Positions 30,318 to 30,444 of a stretch of DNA of 30,444 nt are shown one piece after another (position 1 is the first letter of the stretch; each line of letters opens with the position of its first letter). This DNA comes from SIG469 sp964384255 (GTDB lineage Bacteria; Bacillota; Clostridia; Oscillospirales; Oscillospiraceae): positions 1 through 30,444 of the forward strand of contig CAYLKH010000022.1 of NCBI GenBank assembly GCA_964384255.1, given 5' to 3'. The notes below the pieces were generated by a model that had not been told where the DNA came from, made no database searches, and worked only from the letters and a program-made list of their open reading frames with translations. Both the position numbers and the translations under genes were made by a program.

Positions 30318-30444
30318 TTATACTCACTACGTGACCTCTGATCCGGCCACAGATAGCCGATGATTTGATCAGCGGTTCCTCAGGCCGCCTGAGACTGTCA
30401 AAAAACCTCGTAGAGTTCGCCGCTTTAGCGGCGAAAAAATTCAC
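30318..30444. repeat. Non-coding palindromes at the right edge
   Basis: CTCAGGC-C-GCCTGAG (about 30379-30393) and CGCCGC-TTTA-GCGGCG (about 30419-30434), the latter followed by AAAAAATT on the plus strand, occupy this edge. With the GH3 promoter and the hairpin at 30269 they account for the 306 bases without a gene. An open minus-strand frame crosses it but is judged spurious. Confidence 0.5.

Noticed and set aside
30262..30444. Minus-strand open frame at the right edge
   Set aside because: It crosses two palindromes and a probable terminator, has low-quality composition, no ribosome binding site and no recognisable domain; more likely repeat sequence.

Overview
The window looks like a chromosomal segment of a moderately GC-rich anaerobic Firmicute of class Clostridia, probably a gut Oscillospirales-type lineage. 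The grounds are strong AGGAGG or AGGTGAT ribosome binding sites, several TTG and GTG starts, a PBSX-type phage structural operon, two multidomain ene-reductases of the 2,4-dienoyl-CoA reductase type, a fumarate-reductase-like flavoprotein, and a TetM-like GTPase fused to a NYN domain. The lineage is an inference from gene content. Nearly all genes lie on the minus strand; the flavoprotein at 4392-6185 is the exception.

Layout: (1) 1-131, an inverted copy of a dispersed repeat. (2) 153-4195, a two-gene minus-strand unit with a clear promoter: a DUF2971 protein, then a TetM/EF-G-like GTPase with a C-terminal NYN domain. (3) 4331-6185, a divergently transcribed FAD-dependent reductase with a Gly/Pro-rich insert. 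(4) 6191-6265, two perfect hairpins between convergent units. (5) 6273-18993, a compact and apparently intact PBSX/Mu-type head and contractile-tail operon: small and large terminase, portal, protease, decoration, capsid, connectors, sheath, tube, chaperone, LysM protein, hub, spike, GP46, baseplate J, gp48. It has no tape measure gene, tail fibre, lysis, integrase, repressor or replication gene. (6) 19175-19781, a small membrane protein with its own promoter and terminator. (7) 19872-20446, a dense cluster of dispersed palindromic repeats. (8) 20482-30138, a co-oriented accessory locus: GH3 glycosidase, membrane-anchored AraC-type regulator, lipoprotein solute-binding protein, and two consecutive Old-Yellow-Enzyme-type flavoenzymes. 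(9) 30139-30444, the GH3 promoter and leader, a strong hairpin and further palindromes.

How the parts may work together: region 8 reads as a capture, deglycosylate and reduce module. A surface lipoprotein would bind a ligand, an AraC regulator would control the locus, a cytoplasmic GH3 enzyme would remove a sugar, and two FMN/Fe-S/FAD ene-reductases would reduce the released aglycone or a related unsaturated compound. The flavoprotein at 4392 could be a further electron-sink reductase. Region 5 looks like a domesticated or minimal phage particle: the packaging motor and capsid genes look intact, but the gene that normally sets tail length is missing from its usual position. These functional readings are inference; the domain assignments come from motifs visible in the translations.
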